From an archaeon (lineage in GTDB: Archaea; Nanobdellota; Nanobdellia; Pacearchaeales; GW2011-AR1): 12,978 nucleotides of DNA. The notes under the pieces were generated by a model. It ran no database searches. It worked only from the letters and a program-made list of their open reading frames with translations, and was not told the origin of the DNA. Of this stretch, positions 12,313 through 12,978 are shown in pieces. The DNA is taken from the NCBI GenBank assembly GCA_030638105.1, contig DAOWFF010000057.1, forward strand, positions 1 through 12,978, read 5' to 3'. Position 1 is the stretch's first letter, and every line of letters begins with the position of its first letter. The position numbers and the translations under genes were made by a program.

Positions 12313-12436
12313 ATCAAAACAACCTAAGCGGTTTTTTACGCCGAAGGTGATCCCCCAGGGATGGATTTTCCCTTCCTTTGCGGTTAAGCGATTTTTTATT
12401 GCAATTCTTCTAAAATCGCATAGACAAACAAAATTT
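12295..12436. repeat. Inverted repeat around a GC-rich insert after ftsY
   Basis: The 15 bases 12295-12309 and the 14 bases 12423-12436 are inverted copies with one bulged base (core GACAAACAAA / TTTGTTTGTC). They enclose a smaller hairpin GCGATTTT/AAAATCGC (12412-12419 with 12388-12395). They also enclose two direct copies of TAAGCG[G/A]TTTTTTA exactly 60 bp apart (12325-12338, 12385-12398) and a GC-rich core (12340-12383). This fills the 218 bp between the 65-residue gene and ftsY. Confidence 0.55.
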
Positions 12437-12978
12437 ATAATCCTAATTTTTCTATGAATTTTTGTTTGTCAAAAACTTCTATGTCGTCGTATTGTTGTCC
12501 TGTTCCCAAGTAAAGAATTGGTTTTTTTGTTACATAACCGACGCTGAGTGCTGTCCCGCCTTTTTCGTCAATGTCTGCTTTTGTCAGGACAATTCCGTCA
12601 ATTCCGATTTCCCAGTTGAAACTTTTTACCTGTTCTATTACATCATTTCCAGTTATTGATTCGCCGACAAAAATTTTTGTATCTGGTTTGCAGACCCTGG
12701 AAATTTTTTCTATTTCTTTTAAAAGATTTTTTGAGGTGTGCATTCTTACTGCAGTGTCTATTAAAACGCAATCAACAGAATTTTTCTTTGCGTATTTGAT
12801 TGCGTCAAACCCAACAGACGCAGGGTCAGAACCATACTCGTGCGAAATAATTTTCACCCCTATTTTCTCGCCGTGTTCTTTTATCTGCTCAATTGACGCA
12901 GCCCTGAATGTGTCGGCTGCAGCGAGGACACATGAAATTCCCCGGCGTTTTAAAGAGTCGGCAATTTTCGCAATCGTC
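12435..12978 (-). CDS. ftsY: Signal recognition particle receptor FtsY, C-terminal part (5' end outside window)
   Basis: FtsY is the membrane-associated GTPase that docks SRP. The window holds 180 codons; the P-loop and N domain lie beyond the right edge. Visible motifs are AAADTFRAASIEQ (G2 region), DTAVRMHTSKNL (G3), FVGESITGND, TKADIDEKGG (G4) and YLGTGQQYDDIEVFD (G5), ending in FDKQKFIEKLGL. The frame enters from base 12978 in ACG ATT GCG and is open throughout. The GTG at 12857 is only an internal codon. The DTAGR box of the family reads DTAVR here, a Gly to Val change at the residue next to the gamma-phosphate. A second copy of the tail lies downstream. The partner srp54 is 1.2 kb away in the same direction. 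Confidence 0.93.
   Translation of the reverse strand, partial: TIAKIADSLKRRGISCVLAAADTFRAASIEQIKEHGEKIGVKIISHEYGSDPASVGFDAIKYAKKNSVDCVLIDTAVRMHTSKNLLKEIEKISRVCKPDTKIFVGESITGNDVIEQVKSFNWEIGIDGIVLTKADIDEKGGTALSVGYVTKKPILYLGTGQQYDDIEVFDKQKFIEKLGL

Noticed and set aside
12462..12659. Cys/Phe-rich 65-codon frame on the plus strand
   Set aside because: Antisense to ftsY, whose motifs are clear in the other strand; no promoter seen.
12435..12857. FtsY as a complete 140-residue protein starting at GTG 12857
   Set aside because: The frame continues upstream to the window edge and encodes the conserved DTFRAAS region, so the gene is cut by the window, not short.

Overview
The window looks like part of the chromosome of a small-genome archaeon, most likely a DPANN lineage of the Pacearchaeota/Woesearchaeota kind. 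The lineage is an inference from style, not a search. The points behind it are: AT-rich, tightly packed genes; archaeal SRP54 and FtsY; a threonyl-tRNA synthetase with the archaeal D-aminoacyl-tRNA-deacylase-like editing domain; Elp3; an Lrp regulator with two HTH units; and archaeal TATA boxes. Nearly every gene that starts a transcript has a TATA-like box centred about 25-30 bases before its ATG, so most mRNAs here are probably leaderless. The 85-residue gene at 1514 is the exception and has a Shine-Dalgarno sequence.

Left part (1-2900): a CMP/dCMP-type nucleoside deaminase; a convergent Lrp/AsnC-type regulator; a small basic protein gene; then a stretch without a large gene. That stretch (1772-2093) holds its own TATA box, three consecutive hairpins each capped by a cUUCGg tetraloop, and a T-run. 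It reads like an independent small RNA. A second TATA box beyond it precedes a possible 49-residue leaderless ORF. A membrane-anchored zinc-ribbon/Ca-binding-repeat protein follows on the minus strand, with three ATGCACAC boxes at an exact 11-bp period upstream of its promoter.

Middle (2990-9005): elp3 (wobble uridine cm5U34 synthesis), a small Cys-containing membrane protein and, divergently, a Trm9/ALKBH8-like methyltransferase. Elp3 and Trm9 act in sequence in the known mcm5U34 pathway, so this may be a tRNA wobble-modification neighbourhood. Two uncharacterised proteins, a NYN-domain (PIN-like) nuclease and thrS follow on the minus strand. The NYN gene, with its own promoter, lies between two exact 25-bp direct repeats. 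Both repeats carry the start of the next gene and both overlap an upstream stop codon as ATGA, which is the footprint of a gene insertion just after thrS.

Right part (9062-12978): srp54 with a GC-rich structured leader or short upstream ORF, a six-helix channel-like membrane protein and a possible 32-residue ORF, all on the minus strand; a divergent AbrB/RelE-type toxin-antitoxin pair; a 65-residue membrane protein; and the 3' part of ftsY. Just past ftsY is a second copy of its last 12 codons plus stop. It encodes the same residues and differs only at seven third codon positions. It is joined to ftsY by a GC-rich 120-bp insert with inverted repeats. The SRP pathway (srp54, ftsY) is thus represented by both of its GTPases.
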